Assembly (NCBI GenBank): GCA_903827245.1
Contig: CAIKHO010000058.1
Coordinates: 1-44,093, forward strand
Source of the DNA: an uncultured Opitutia bacterium
GTDB lineage: Bacteria > Verrucomicrobiota > Verrucomicrobiia > Opitutales > Opitutaceae
DNA: 44,093 nucleotides
Reading direction: 5' to 3'
A model generated the notes under the pieces. That model was not told the origin of the DNA. It searched no databases and was given only the letters and a program-made list of their open reading frames with translations. This document shows, piece by piece, positions 22,672-31,575 of the stretch. Each line of letters opens with the position of its first letter. Position 1 is the first letter of the stretch. The translations under genes were made by a program, and so were the position numbers.

Positions 22672-25600
22672 GCTTGGCCCCCTCCGTGTAGATCCGCCAT
22701 TTCACCCCGGCATTGTAACCGTCAAACTGGTCGTACTCGCCGACCAGCGACCAGCGGTCGCCGAGCTTGTACTCGAACTTGTAGGTCTCGCGTCCCTTCT
22801 CTGAGATCTGCTCGCCCGCAGTGATTTCGAGCCGGTCGGTCGGAACCCCGAATTCCTGGAAAAGACTCTGGCCGAGATAAGTGCCGATCCCGCTGAGCCT
22901 TTGCTGGCTTCCACCGGCCGCCACGTCGCTGGCCGGAACCTGCCCCGCCATCACCATCAGGAGCACCTGCTCCGAACCGAGCGCGGGATTGGACGTGAAG
23001 GTGATCACCGGCCGGTCCACGGGCCCGCGGGCCTCCATGCGCAGGTCGTAGCCATAGCGGCGCGCGGTGGCATTGAGGGTCAGCTGCGGGTGATAGGGAT
23101 CCGCGTCGGTCAGGCGCACGGCCCCGATCTGGACCTTGAACGACACGAAGGAGGGAAACAGCACCTGGCCCTCGTCGATGCTGGCCTCGCCCGTCGCACG
23201 CGGGTCGCCGAGCGTCCCGCCCAGTTGGAAGCGGGCGGAAGCCGTGCCGCTGAAGAGCGCGGTGCGGATCCGCACGGTGCGGATCGCCCGCACCTCCACC
23301 GCGAGGGGCCAGCGGTTGAACGGCGCCAGTCCGACGCTGAAATACGGCGGCGGGCGCACCACCCCACGCTCCCCCGTCGGCAGGAGCGCGCGCAGATCGG
23401 AAAGGATCAGGCAGTCGGTCACGTTCACCAAGCCCGACAGGCGCGTGATTCCCGCGGGGTCGGTCTCCGCGCGCAAATCAAGATCGCTGCGCACCAGCAT
23501 GCCGGCCTGGCGCACGAGCGGCACGCCCTCCCCCTTCAGCGTCAGCGCGAACTTGGGCGCGGCGCCCACCGGCAGCTCGATGCTGCCCTGCAGCGTGACC
23601 GGCTGGCCGCCGAGTTTGCCCGCGAACGAACGGAGCGTGAGCGTGCGCCCATTCAGGGCAAAATCGCCCGCGATATCCTGCACGATGCCCAGCGCCGGCA
23701 GCGGGCGCGTCGCCGCGTCGCGCAACTTGAGTTGGCCCGACAGATTTCCGCCGGCCAGCGCGACGTGCGCCTCGAGCTTTCCCTGCGTCGCAAGGTATTC
23801 CGGGGCGTAGCGCGCAAAGGGCGCGAGGTCCGCCTCCGCAATGTCGACCCGCCCTTCCGCGGCCTTCCAGTCAAAGGCCGACCGGTCGTTATAAAGCTGG
23901 CGCCAGAGGGTGTCATTCATGGGCAAGCGCCCGCTGGCATGCACCGGCTGGCCGTCGAGATTCGCCGTCAGGTCGTCCAGCGTCAGCAGTCCGCGTTCGG
24001 CATGCACCGTGAGCGCTAGTTTCTCAACCACCGGCAGCGGGAACGAGGTGTCTCCGGATTCCATCGCCAGTCGATCAACCGCAAGGTGAAGTTCGCCCGA
24101 CGGATGACGCACGGTGCCCGTCAGGCGCACGTTCGCCATCGGCCCGGACAGGTTCAGGCCAAAGCTCCTGGCCAGCGCCGGCCAAAGCGGCGAGGCGGGC
24201 TCGGTGCTGGCCTGAAACTCGAGGGGCGCATCGGAATTGATCTGCAGATGCGGCCGGGCCCGCGCGTCCCATGTGACCGGCAGGCGGCCCTGTACTTGAG
24301 CGAGCACGTGCCCGTCCTCAATGGCCTTCAGCGCGGTCAACTTCACCCCTTCCCCGTCACCAGTGGCCGAAAGCGCCAGGTTCGCCGGCTGCGGCGAAAG
24401 TTCGATCTGCCCCTGCGCCTCCACGGCAAACTTCAGCTTCCCGTCCACCCACCCCCCGTTGAACTGCAAATGCTGGAGCTGCCAGTCGGGCCCGGGCAGC
24501 TCGATCGCATCGCGCCACCAAGCGGCGTTCAATTGGTCGATCACGACCTGCAGCGCACCGTTCTCGCCGCCCCGGCCTTCCACGGAAACCTGGCCCGCAG
24601 GGCCCTGCAGATGCAGCGCGGCCACGTGCCAGTCCGGGCTCCACTCGAGGCTAGCAGGCGCCGCAAGCCGCCAGACTTCCTCGCCGCCCGGTGCGAAGCG
24701 CAGCGACTGCAACGTGGCGCCTGACGGCTGCACCGAGCCGGCCAAGTCGAGCGTGGTGGTGCCCGCGGCCAGATGGACCGCCGAATTTTCCAGGACGTTG
24801 CCGTGACCCTGCCAGGTTGCACTGGCCTTGATGGGTTTCAGCGAGGCCAAGTGAAGCGCCGCGACCCGCAGTTCACCGGAATGCTCAAGGTCCGCGACCG
24901 GTCCCTTCGCAGTGACCCTGAATTCGGTCCCGTCAACCGCGACCCCGGCCGGCAGCCAGCGCTGCAGCCAGGTTTGGGCCAATTGGCCGCTCGCCACGGC
25001 CGCGTCCACGCGCTTGGCTTGGAAATCGTAGCCGCCCCGCAGGGTGGCCCGGCTCGTGGCGTCGGCGACAAAGTCGAGGTGTTCCAATTCAAGCCGCGGC
25101 CATGCCAGCGTCCCGGCGACCGACACCTGCTGCACCGCGATGTCGTTCCAGCCTGCACCCTCGATTTCCCCGGTAAACGCCGCCGCCACCGGCTCACCGG
25201 CCCCGGCCGTGAGTCGGATTTCACCCGTGCCCTGTCCACGGGCCTGAATCCATGATTGCCGGGCGAGATCCGTTTGAAACGACATCCGGGCCGGGCCCGA
25301 GCGCACGCGTCCGTCGTAGCCAACGGCCACTGGGCTGCTCAAGTCCGCACTGGCAAAGGGAGCGGCGAGGTGCAGCGCCGTGATCGAGAACCCCTGCCGG
25401 TCGCCCTGCGCGTCCGCGCGCAACGTCACCGCCGTCGCCGCGTCGAGTTTCAACGGAGCGGCCGAGGCCATGATCGAAATCTGAAATAACCCGTCCCGCC
25501 AGACGACATGGCCCTCTCCCTGCAGCGCGCCATACAGGGCGTCAAGCCCGACGACCGCCGGGGGCACGGTCCATTTCACCGCATCGGCCTTCGCTTCCGC

Positions 25601-26290
25601 CGGCAACCATGCCTGACCGGCAAAATGCGCGCTCACCGGCATGGTCTGGTCCCACGCGGAAAAATCCCCTGAGGCCTCCGCCCCGGTCCAGCGAAGCCGC
25701 GCGCGCAAATTGCCACCCTGGTTCGCGCTGATCGAGATGAGGCGGTCTTCGCCCACGGCGATCACTCCGTCCACACTGCCATAGCGCCAGCCCAGTCCGC
25801 GGAACCGCAGGGCCCGCCCCGCCCACTTGCCCTCGGCCAAGCGCAGGCCGCCCCCCGGCCAGCGCACGATCCCGTCCCTCGCCGTCGCGGCGGGCAGCCA
25901 CCGCTGCAGGGCCGGGGCGATGCGGTTCAGCAGTGCATGCAATTCCAAGGGACCAAAATGCCCGGAGGGGCTTTTTACCGGCTGCTCCGCGACGATGACC
26001 GACCAGCCATCGACGGTCGTCGCTGCGCCGTTCCCCGACATTTTCCGCCATGACCAGAGCAAGGGCGTATCCGTCTCGATCCGCGACGCACTGACCCGCA
26101 CGCCGTGGCCGGCGTAAGTCACGTCGGTCAGCCGGAACCTCGCATAGCCGACCCGCTCATATCCGCCGATCTGCAATCCCCAGGCACGCCCGGCCGGCCG
26201 CAAGGCCGCGCCCAGCCACCACGGCAAGGTGACAAGCGCCACGCCGAGCAGGACGGCGACGGCAACAAGGGCTTTCAATCCACGGCGCAT
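22658..26290 (-). CDS. tamB: TamB-like translocation/assembly protein
   Basis: A 1210-aa inner-membrane-anchored AsmA/TamB-type protein, expected to span the periplasm as a long hydrophobic groove and to work with TamA. The start I use (26290) gives a single N-terminal anchor, LKALVAVAVLLGVALVTLPWW. The middle is repetitive beta-structure of DUF490 type. The C-terminal DUF490 end is clear: LGQSLFQEFGVPTDRLEITAGEQISEKGRETYKFEYKLGDRWSLVGEYDQFDGYNAGVKWRIY (shown across positions 22695-22880). A second possible start lies nine codons upstream. The gene follows the M3 peptidase after 43 bases and overlaps tamA, so all three are probably one transcription unit. Confidence 0.85.
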   Translation of the reverse strand: MRRGLKALVAVAVLLGVALVTLPWWLGAALRPAGRAWGLQIGGYERVGYARFRLTDVTYAGHGVRVSASRIETDTPLLWSWRKMSGNGAATTVDGWSVIVAEQPVKSPSGHFGPLELHALLNRIAPALQRWLPAATARDGIVRWPGGGLRLAEGKWAGRALRFRGLGWRYGSVDGVIAVGEDRLISISANQGGNLRARLRWTGAEASGDFSAWDQTMPVSAHFAGQAWLPAEAKADAVKWTVPPAVVGLDALYGALQGEGHVVWRDGLFQISIMASAAPLKLDAATAVTLRADAQGDRQGFSITALHLAAPFASADLSSPVAVGYDGRVRSGPARMSFQTDLARQSWIQARGQGTGEIRLTAGAGEPVAAAFTGEIEGAGWNDIAVQQVSVAGTLAWPRLELEHLDFVADATSRATLRGGYDFQAKRVDAAVASGQLAQTWLQRWLPAGVAVDGTEFRVTAKGPVADLEHSGELRVAALHLASLKPIKASATWQGHGNVLENSAVHLAAGTTTLDLAGSVQPSGATLQSLRFAPGGEEVWRLAAPASLEWSPDWHVAALHLQGPAGQVSVEGRGGENGALQVVIDQLNAAWWRDAIELPGPDWQLQHLQFNGGWVDGKLKFAVEAQGQIELSPQPANLALSATGDGEGVKLTALKAIEDGHVLAQVQGRLPVTWDARARPHLQINSDAPLEFQASTEPASPLWPALARSFGLNLSGPMANVRLTGTVRHPSGELHLAVDRLAMESGDTSFPLPVVEKLALTVHAERGLLTLDDLTANLDGQPVHASGRLPMNDTLWRQLYNDRSAFDWKAAEGRVDIAEADLAPFARYAPEYLATQGKLEAHVALAGGNLSGQLKLRDAATRPLPALGIVQDIAGDFALNGRTLTLRSFAGKLGGQPVTLQGSIELPVGAAPKFALTLKGEGVPLVRQAGMLVRSDLDLRAETDPAGITRLSGLVNVTDCLILSDLRALLPTGERGVVRPPPYFSVGLAPFNRWPLAVEVRAIRTVRIRTALFSGTASARFQLGGTLGDPRATGEASIDEGQVLFPSFVSFKVQIGAVRLTDADPYHPQLTLNATARRYGYDLRMEARGPVDRPVITFTSNPALGSEQVLLMVMAGQVPASDVAAGGSQQRLSGIGTYLGQSLFQEFGVPTDRLEITAGEQISEKGRETYKFEYKLGDRWSLVGEYDQFDGYNAGVKWRIYTEGAKHADK

Positions 26291-26333
26291 GCCAATGCCA
26301 GACCGACGGCCTACCAAGTGGTTGCACCCAAAC

Positions 26334-28397
26334 TCATGCCGCCAGACCCGACCTCACCAGCAGAGCCTTGGGATCGGGTTCGCGGCCCATGAAACCGCGG
26401 TAGAGCTCCATCGGATCGGCTGAGTTGCCCTTGCTCAGGATGTGGGCGACAAACTCCGCGCCGGTCCGGGCGTTGAAGATGCCTTCCCGCTTGAAACGGC
26501 TGAAGGCATCCGCATCGAGCACCTCCGCCCACTTGTAGGAATAATAACCCGCGGCATAACCGACGGGATCGGAGAAGATGTGGTTGAAACGCTTCACGAT
26601 CGTCCGCCCCGGCGGCTCCGTGGGGATCATGCAGTCGGCCACGGTCGCACGCACCTTGGCCTCGATGTCGCCCTCGATGAACTCCGCCGTGCGCATGTGC
26701 ATCAGCAGGTCCATCCTCGCGAACTGCACCTGCCGCATCACGGCGCAGGCCGACCGGAAGTTTCGCGCCGCGGTCATCTTCTGGAAAATCTCCTCCGGGA
26801 TCGGCGCCCCGGTCTCGTGGTGCCGCGCGAAAAGATCGAGGCTCTCGCGCTCCCACGTCCAGTTCTCCATCATCTGCGAGGGCAGCTCGACGAAATCCCA
26901 GGCCACGTTCACCCCGTTCAGGGACTTGATCTCCACCTCGCCCAGCAGGTGGTGCAGCAGGTGACCGAACTCGTGGAAGATCGTCTCCACCTCGCGATGC
27001 GTGAGCAAGGCGGGCCGGCCGTCGGCCGGGGGCGTCATGTTCCCGCAGATATATCCCAGATGCGGCGCGCGGCCGCCGGCGGCGGTCGGTCCACCGGTGA
27101 TCAGGTAACCCATCCAGGCCCCGCCGCGCTTCGACTCGCGCGGGTGCCAGTCGGCATAGAACGACCCAAGATGCCGGCCGCGGGCATCGTGCATGTCGTA
27201 GAACTTCACCTCGGGATGCCACGCCTCGAAGCTGCCTGCCGGGCGCTCCACGATGCGCAGGCCAAAGACTCGTCCCGCCAAGTCAAAGAGGCCCGCGATA
27301 ACGCGATCCATCGGGAGATAAGGCCGCAGCGCCTCGTCATCGAAGGCGTAACGCTCTTGGCGCAGCTTCTCGGCCCAGAAGCCGACTTCCCACGCCTTCA
27401 ACGCCGTGGCGGGCTGGCCGAGGCGGCGCGCCTTGAATGCCTCGAGTTCACGGCATTCGTTCGCAAAGGCGGCCTGGGCGCGGCGCTTCATGTCCTCCAT
27501 GAAGCCGAGCGCGCGCTCGCCGCTCTTCGCCATGCGACGCTGCAAGACGAGATCCGCAAAGTGCGGCCGGCCCAGCAGGGCGGCCTTCTCGGCGCGGAGA
27601 GTGAGAATGCGGCGGATCAGCTCGGTGTTGTCATGCGGCGGCTGCGCCCCGACCGCCGTGGCGGCGGTCCACATCTCGCGCCGCAGACCCTCGTCCTCCG
27701 CATAAATCATCACCGGCTCCTGCGAGGGCTGGTGCAGGGTGAAACGCCAGGCCGGCCGGTCGGGCGAGCCGAGGCCCTTGCCCTCGGCGTTGCGGCGTGC
27801 GGCGGCCTTCGCATGTGCCGGCAGCCCCGCTAGCCGGGACTCGTCGTCGATCACCAGCTGCCAGGCATTGGTCGCATCCAGCACGTTCTCGGAATATTTC
27901 TGGGTCAGTTGCGCCAGCTCGCTCTGCAGCACCTCGAGCCGCGCGCGGCGGTCCGGCGGGAGATCCGCCCCGGCCTGGCGGAAATCGGCCACGGTCTCGT
28001 CGAGAAACCGCCGGTGGATGCCCGCCAGCGCCCGCGCGCCGGGTTGTTCCGCCACGGACTTCAGCCGCCGCCAAAGCTCGGCGTTCAAAGGAATCTTGGC
28101 GTAAAAGGAGGAGACCCGCGGCAGCAGGGCATTGTGCGCCTCGCGCAACGCCGGCGAATCGGCGACGGACTGGAGATGCGTGACCTTGCCCCATGCCAGG
28201 TTAAGTTCCTCGGTGGCGCGCTCGAGCGCGAGAAAGGCACCTTCGTAGTCGAGCGTTGCGCCATCGCGCGAGGCAATGGCGTCAATCGCCGCCTGCGCGC
28301 GCTCCAGCGCCGCGTCGATGGCCGGAGCGATGAGATCGGGCGTGAGCAGCGACCAGCGGATCTGAAACGAGGAATCCAGGAACGGATTGGTGGACAT
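26334..28397 (-). CDS. prlC: M3 family oligopeptidase (oligopeptidase A-like)
   Basis: A 687-aa cytoplasmic zinc metallopeptidase of family M3 that cleaves short peptides, including signal-peptide fragments in characterised relatives. The zinc site HEFGH is at residues 475-479 with the third ligand Glu about residue 504 (FVELPSQMMENW). The family-typical GYLI...HLGYICGNMTPP and YAAGYYSYKWAEVLDADAF stretches are present. I choose the ATG at 28397 (MSTNPFLDSSF); the open frame continues upstream across the divergent promoter region. Length and architecture match oligopeptidase A. It heads the probable operon prlC-tamB-tamA, and no close functional link to TamAB is known to me. Confidence 0.9.
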   Translation of the reverse strand: MSTNPFLDSSFQIRWSLLTPDLIAPAIDAALERAQAAIDAIASRDGATLDYEGAFLALERATEELNLAWGKVTHLQSVADSPALREAHNALLPRVSSFYAKIPLNAELWRRLKSVAEQPGARALAGIHRRFLDETVADFRQAGADLPPDRRARLEVLQSELAQLTQKYSENVLDATNAWQLVIDDESRLAGLPAHAKAAARRNAEGKGLGSPDRPAWRFTLHQPSQEPVMIYAEDEGLRREMWTAATAVGAQPPHDNTELIRRILTLRAEKAALLGRPHFADLVLQRRMAKSGERALGFMEDMKRRAQAAFANECRELEAFKARRLGQPATALKAWEVGFWAEKLRQERYAFDDEALRPYLPMDRVIAGLFDLAGRVFGLRIVERPAGSFEAWHPEVKFYDMHDARGRHLGSFYADWHPRESKRGGAWMGYLITGGPTAAGGRAPHLGYICGNMTPPADGRPALLTHREVETIFHEFGHLLHHLLGEVEIKSLNGVNVAWDFVELPSQMMENWTWERESLDLFARHHETGAPIPEEIFQKMTAARNFRSACAVMRQVQFARMDLLMHMRTAEFIEGDIEAKVRATVADCMIPTEPPGRTIVKRFNHIFSDPVGYAAGYYSYKWAEVLDADAFSRFKREGIFNARTGAEFVAHILSKGNSADPMELYRGFMGREPDPKALLVRSGLAA

Positions 28398-28493
28398 GGG
28401 GAAACTTGCAACAGAACGCCAACCACCGCCGCGCGCAAGCCCCACCGTGGCCCGGTACGTTTTGTGCATCCCGTGAGCTCGCCACCAAAAATC

Positions 28494-29006
28494 ATGCCTA
28501 TCTCTCCGTCCGTCCCCACCGGATTTCCGTCGGCCCGGGACCTCGTCCACCTGCGCCAGGTCATCGCGCTTTCCGCCGTCGCAAGGGCGGCCGGCAAACA
28601 TCCTTTTGCCGCGATGGTCGTGGACCGGGATGACCGGGTCGTGGCCGAGGCGGGTAACAACTCGCTCCCGCCGGAGGGCGATCCGACCCAGCACGCCGAG
28701 CTCGCGGCCGTGGCCAAGGCGGCGCGCCTGCTGTCATCCGAAGCGCTGGCCGGGGCAACGCTCTACACCAGTGCCGAGCCGTGCTGCATGTGCGCCGGGG
28801 CGATTTACTGGTGCAACCTCGGGCGGGTCGTCTATGCGCTTTCCGAACAGCGATTGCTGGCGCTCACGGGCGCGCATTCGGAAAATCCGACATTTTCGCT
28901 GCCGTGCCGGGAGGTGCTCTCCCGGGGCCAGCGCGTCATCACGGTCCTGGGCCCGGCGCTTGAAGACGAAGCCGCCGCCGTGCATCGCGGGTTCTGGTAT
29001 CCATAG
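28494..29006 (+). CDS. Nucleoside (guanine-type) deaminase
   Basis: A 170-aa zinc-dependent deaminase of the cytidine-deaminase superfamily. It has the catalytic HAE at residues 67-69 (DPTQHAELAAVAKA) and the zinc ligands PCCMC at 96-100, followed by AGAIYWCNLGRVVYAL. The AIYWC segment resembles guanine deaminases of the GuaD type more than TadA, so purine deamination in nucleobase salvage is the likely role; this is inference. The ATG at 28494 is divergent from the M3 peptidase gene with about 96 bases between the starts. The C-terminus (AAAVHRGFWYP) is family-like. It is probably monocistronic. Confidence 0.85.
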   Translation: MPISPSVPTGFPSARDLVHLRQVIALSAVARAAGKHPFAAMVVDRDDRVVAEAGNNSLPPEGDPTQHAELAAVAKAARLLSSEALAGATLYTSAEPCCMCAGAIYWCNLGRVVYALSEQRLLALTGAHSENPTFSLPCREVLSRGQRVITVLGPALEDEAAAVHRGFWYP

Positions 29007-29123
29007 TGGACCGGAAGGCGGGGTTCGTCACCGACCGTGAACGACGAATACCTGAAGCTCGGCTCGGCATCGGGCCGCTCATTCCATTCCTACCCCGGAT
29101 CCGGCGGAATCAAATGCCATCCA

Positions 29124-30968
29124 TCACCACATGTACGTCGCACTGGCGGTGGTCTGACGCCCGGCTGCGGACACGGAGGGCACGGCCTGAAAACCGGAGT
29201 TCCAGAGATTGCCAGCCTGGAGGGCCAGGGTGAGCCCGTGGATCTGTGGCGGGCGGTAGTAGACGCCCAGCGCGCTCAGCAATGCGCTTTTGCCGCCGAT
29301 GGTGCGGAGGAAATTGTCGGCCTGCACGCGTGCATCGTTGTCGAGCCGCAGCTCCCAGCCGCCACCCAGCCGCGCGATGAATGCGGCCGTCAATCGCTCC
29401 CGGGGGTAGTTGAGCGCATAGAAACTGGCGTTCACCTTGGCGGTGCCGTAATCGGCGTCCTTGGCCAGCCATGTGCCGCCGAGTACCACGTCAAAGCGCG
29501 CAAAACTACGGCGGGCGAAAACTTCCACGCCCGTCGTGTCGACATCCACGGCGTTCGCCGTGCGGGCGGTCACACCCGTCTGATAGGTCCAGTCGACCAG
29601 CCCGTCGTCGCGCCGGTAGAAAAATGCCCCGGAGGTGGTCCAGCCCAGCCAGGTGCCGCCGGCCCCCAGTTCGAGGTTGTGGCTCGTTTCGCGGCCGAGA
29701 TTCGGGTTACCGCGAAACAATCCCGAGGCCGGGCTGGAATCCAGCGCGGTGTAAGTCGGAACCTGCGTGGACTTGGCATACGAGAAATAAACTCGTTGCA
29801 GGTTGGCACCCGGCCCGTGGTATTCCTCGGCGAGGGTAAAGACCGGCGAGACCGCGGACCCGTCGCGATTCGTGTCATCAAGCGTGGCCCCGGTGGTCAC
29901 CACGAGGGTCCGGTTCGGATCGATCGTCCAGCGCTTCTCCGGGAAGAGCCCCGCCGTCGCGTACGTGCGCGAATGAAAACTGCCAAACGTCAGGGAGGTG
30001 GACTTGAGGTCATCGCGCGAGACACCCGCCTTGTAGCCAAGGGCGATGTCATCGATCATGACCCGGCCGTCAACCGAGGTGCCGCTGACCCACGTGGTAT
30101 GCTGGAAGGGGTGCACGGGGCCCACCGGGGCAAAGCGGTTGAACGCATAGTCGTCCTTGTTGCGCCGCCAGTAGGCGCCGAATTCCACATAGTCGACGCC
30201 GGCGAATTGCTGCCGGTGGTTCAGCGCGACCAGAACGGTCTCAAGGTTTTCGGTCTCGTCGGAGTTGAACGGCGTGTAGAGGTTGGGCCACCCGAAAAAT
30301 TTCGCCTGGTAGCCGTACACCAGATCGGTCTGGGAATCCTTGTCCGCGAGCTGCAGCCGGGCTCCCACCCGGTCGAAGTGACTGTCGCCAAAGGCCACAG
30401 CCCCATCCGAGGCCGAATGAGCCACCGAGGCGTCGGCCGAGACCTGCCGGCCGGCAATGCGGGCGTCGCTGCGATAGCCCTGGTAAAGTTCCTCGTGGTC
30501 CGTGGCATACTGGCCGCCGCCCGCCGTGACAAAGCCCGTGGTGCGCACGGGCCGCCAGCCATACGCGATCGTGCCGGCATTAGCGTTCCAGCCCTGGGAT
30601 GAATTCTCCGCCCCGGTCAGCACCGAGGGCGTACCCAGCATGGCCGGTGCCACCGGAATCTCGGCCAGGTAATGCCCGGTCTGCGGATCGAAGAGCGAAA
30701 GCGCGCCGAGGCGGATGCCCGTATTTTCAAAAATCCCGCCGCGGACCGCCATGTCCGCCTGGCCCTCGGCCTGGTTGCGTGCCTGCACATCCACGCGCGG
30801 CTCGAAGCTCAGGGCCGAAACCGGCATCGCAAACGTTCCCACCGGCTCCTGGTTAGCCACGGCGGGCGAATAAACCGTGACGTCAGGCAGACTGACGGCG
30901 CCCGGCTGGGCACACAGCAGGGCCGGCAATAGGGCGGGAAACCAAACGAACGCAGAGGAGATTTTCAT
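29124..30968 (-). CDS. TonB-dependent receptor
   Basis: A 614-aa outer-membrane receptor of classical size with a signal peptide (MKISSAFVWFPALLPALLCAQ). A plug domain begins LPDVTVYSPAVANQEPV and includes QADMAVRGGIFENTGIRLG, where the RGG-FE-TGI pattern is typical. A 22-stranded barrel follows, ending ASATYMW with an aromatic last residue. The TonB box is not obvious. The compact size and plug sequence fit cobalamin or metal-chelate receptors (BtuB-like) better than the giant receptor at 4750, but no ligand can be named. I found no cobalamin riboswitch upstream; an AT-rich dyad lies there instead. Confidence 0.85.
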   Translation of the reverse strand: MKISSAFVWFPALLPALLCAQPGAVSLPDVTVYSPAVANQEPVGTFAMPVSALSFEPRVDVQARNQAEGQADMAVRGGIFENTGIRLGALSLFDPQTGHYLAEIPVAPAMLGTPSVLTGAENSSQGWNANAGTIAYGWRPVRTTGFVTAGGGQYATDHEELYQGYRSDARIAGRQVSADASVAHSASDGAVAFGDSHFDRVGARLQLADKDSQTDLVYGYQAKFFGWPNLYTPFNSDETENLETVLVALNHRQQFAGVDYVEFGAYWRRNKDDYAFNRFAPVGPVHPFQHTTWVSGTSVDGRVMIDDIALGYKAGVSRDDLKSTSLTFGSFHSRTYATAGLFPEKRWTIDPNRTLVVTTGATLDDTNRDGSAVSPVFTLAEEYHGPGANLQRVYFSYAKSTQVPTYTALDSSPASGLFRGNPNLGRETSHNLELGAGGTWLGWTTSGAFFYRRDDGLVDWTYQTGVTARTANAVDVDTTGVEVFARRSFARFDVVLGGTWLAKDADYGTAKVNASFYALNYPRERLTAAFIARLGGGWELRLDNDARVQADNFLRTIGGKSALLSALGVYYRPPQIHGLTLALQAGNLWNSGFQAVPSVSAAGRQTTASATYMW

Positions 30969-31005
30969 CTGCGCGAACGGCTAACAAGGCCGTCCGTAAA
31001 AACAA

Positions 31006-31033
31006 GTTAATACTTTTTGTTTTTTACATTAAC
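31006..31033. promoter_or_regulatory. AT-rich dyad upstream of the second TonB receptor
   Basis: GTTAAT (31006-31011) and ATTAAC (31028-31033) form an inverted repeat around a T-rich centre. It sits about 38-65 bases upstream of the receptor start in otherwise GC-rich DNA. This could be the promoter with an overlapping repressor operator such as a metal regulator site; no specific regulator consensus was recognised. Confidence 0.35.
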
Positions 31034-31099
31034 AAGAACGGGGAATCAAACGGGGCCGATGCACCCCCCTGCTGCGCATTCCGGAAACCCCGAGACGGG

Positions 31100-31336
31100 T
31101 TATTCCTCGCCGTCGTTGCCGATCGCCTCGACCGGGCAGCCTTCCAGGGCCTCCATGCAGAGATCGATTTCCTCCTGCGTGGTGGGCTGCTTGAAAACAT
31201 ACGAATAGCCACCCTCATCGTGCCGGGTAAAAAACGCGGGCGCGGTCTCACGGCAGAGGTCGCAGTCAATGCACTGCTGATCGACATAAAATTTACCGAT
31301 GATGTTCGGCGCCCATTTGTCAGCTTTATTGGCCAT
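31100..31336 (-). CDS. Single-cluster ferredoxin
   Basis: A 78-aa electron-transfer protein with one [4Fe-4S] cluster motif: CIDCDLC (CxxCxxC) near residue 22 and the remote Cys in GCPVEAIG near the C-terminus. An extra Cys in DLCMEALEG may form a disulfide, as in known monocluster ferredoxins. I start at MANKADKWAPN (31336), giving the usual length; an in-frame ATG lies eight codons upstream. It stands alone between a TonB receptor and a rhomboid-like gene, so its redox partner is not suggested by context. Confidence 0.9.
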   Translation of the reverse strand: MANKADKWAPNIIGKFYVDQQCIDCDLCRETAPAFFTRHDEGGYSYVFKQPTTQEEIDLCMEALEGCPVEAIGNDGEE

Positions 31337-31575
31337 AGTTTTTTGTAAACAAGGAGCCAAGGCCGAGTCCTGTCAAGCGGCCACCGCCCGTGACGGCCGC
31401 CGGACTTTCCCGGGATGTGTTCCCCCGGACAAATCGGTGGACTCCCGGACCTCCACCATCCCTCAAGCCACGGCCGACAGAACCGGAAGACGGACCAAAA
31501 TATTTTAGTGAACCGCCGCTCAATTTGCACAGGAGCTGGCTTGTGTTTTCCAGCAGGCTTTCTAGGTTCTGGACG
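31337..31575. other. Divergent promoter region, no gene seen
   Basis: About 240 bases between the ferredoxin start and the rhomboid-like start. An open frame continues into it from the rhomboid-like gene but has no recognisable content. GGCGGTGGCCGC-type repeats occur but no strong hairpin stands out. Confidence 0.35.

Noticed and set aside
30969-31099. Cobalamin riboswitch before the second TonB receptor
   Set aside because: No B12-box-like sequence is seen and the leader is too short for the full fold.
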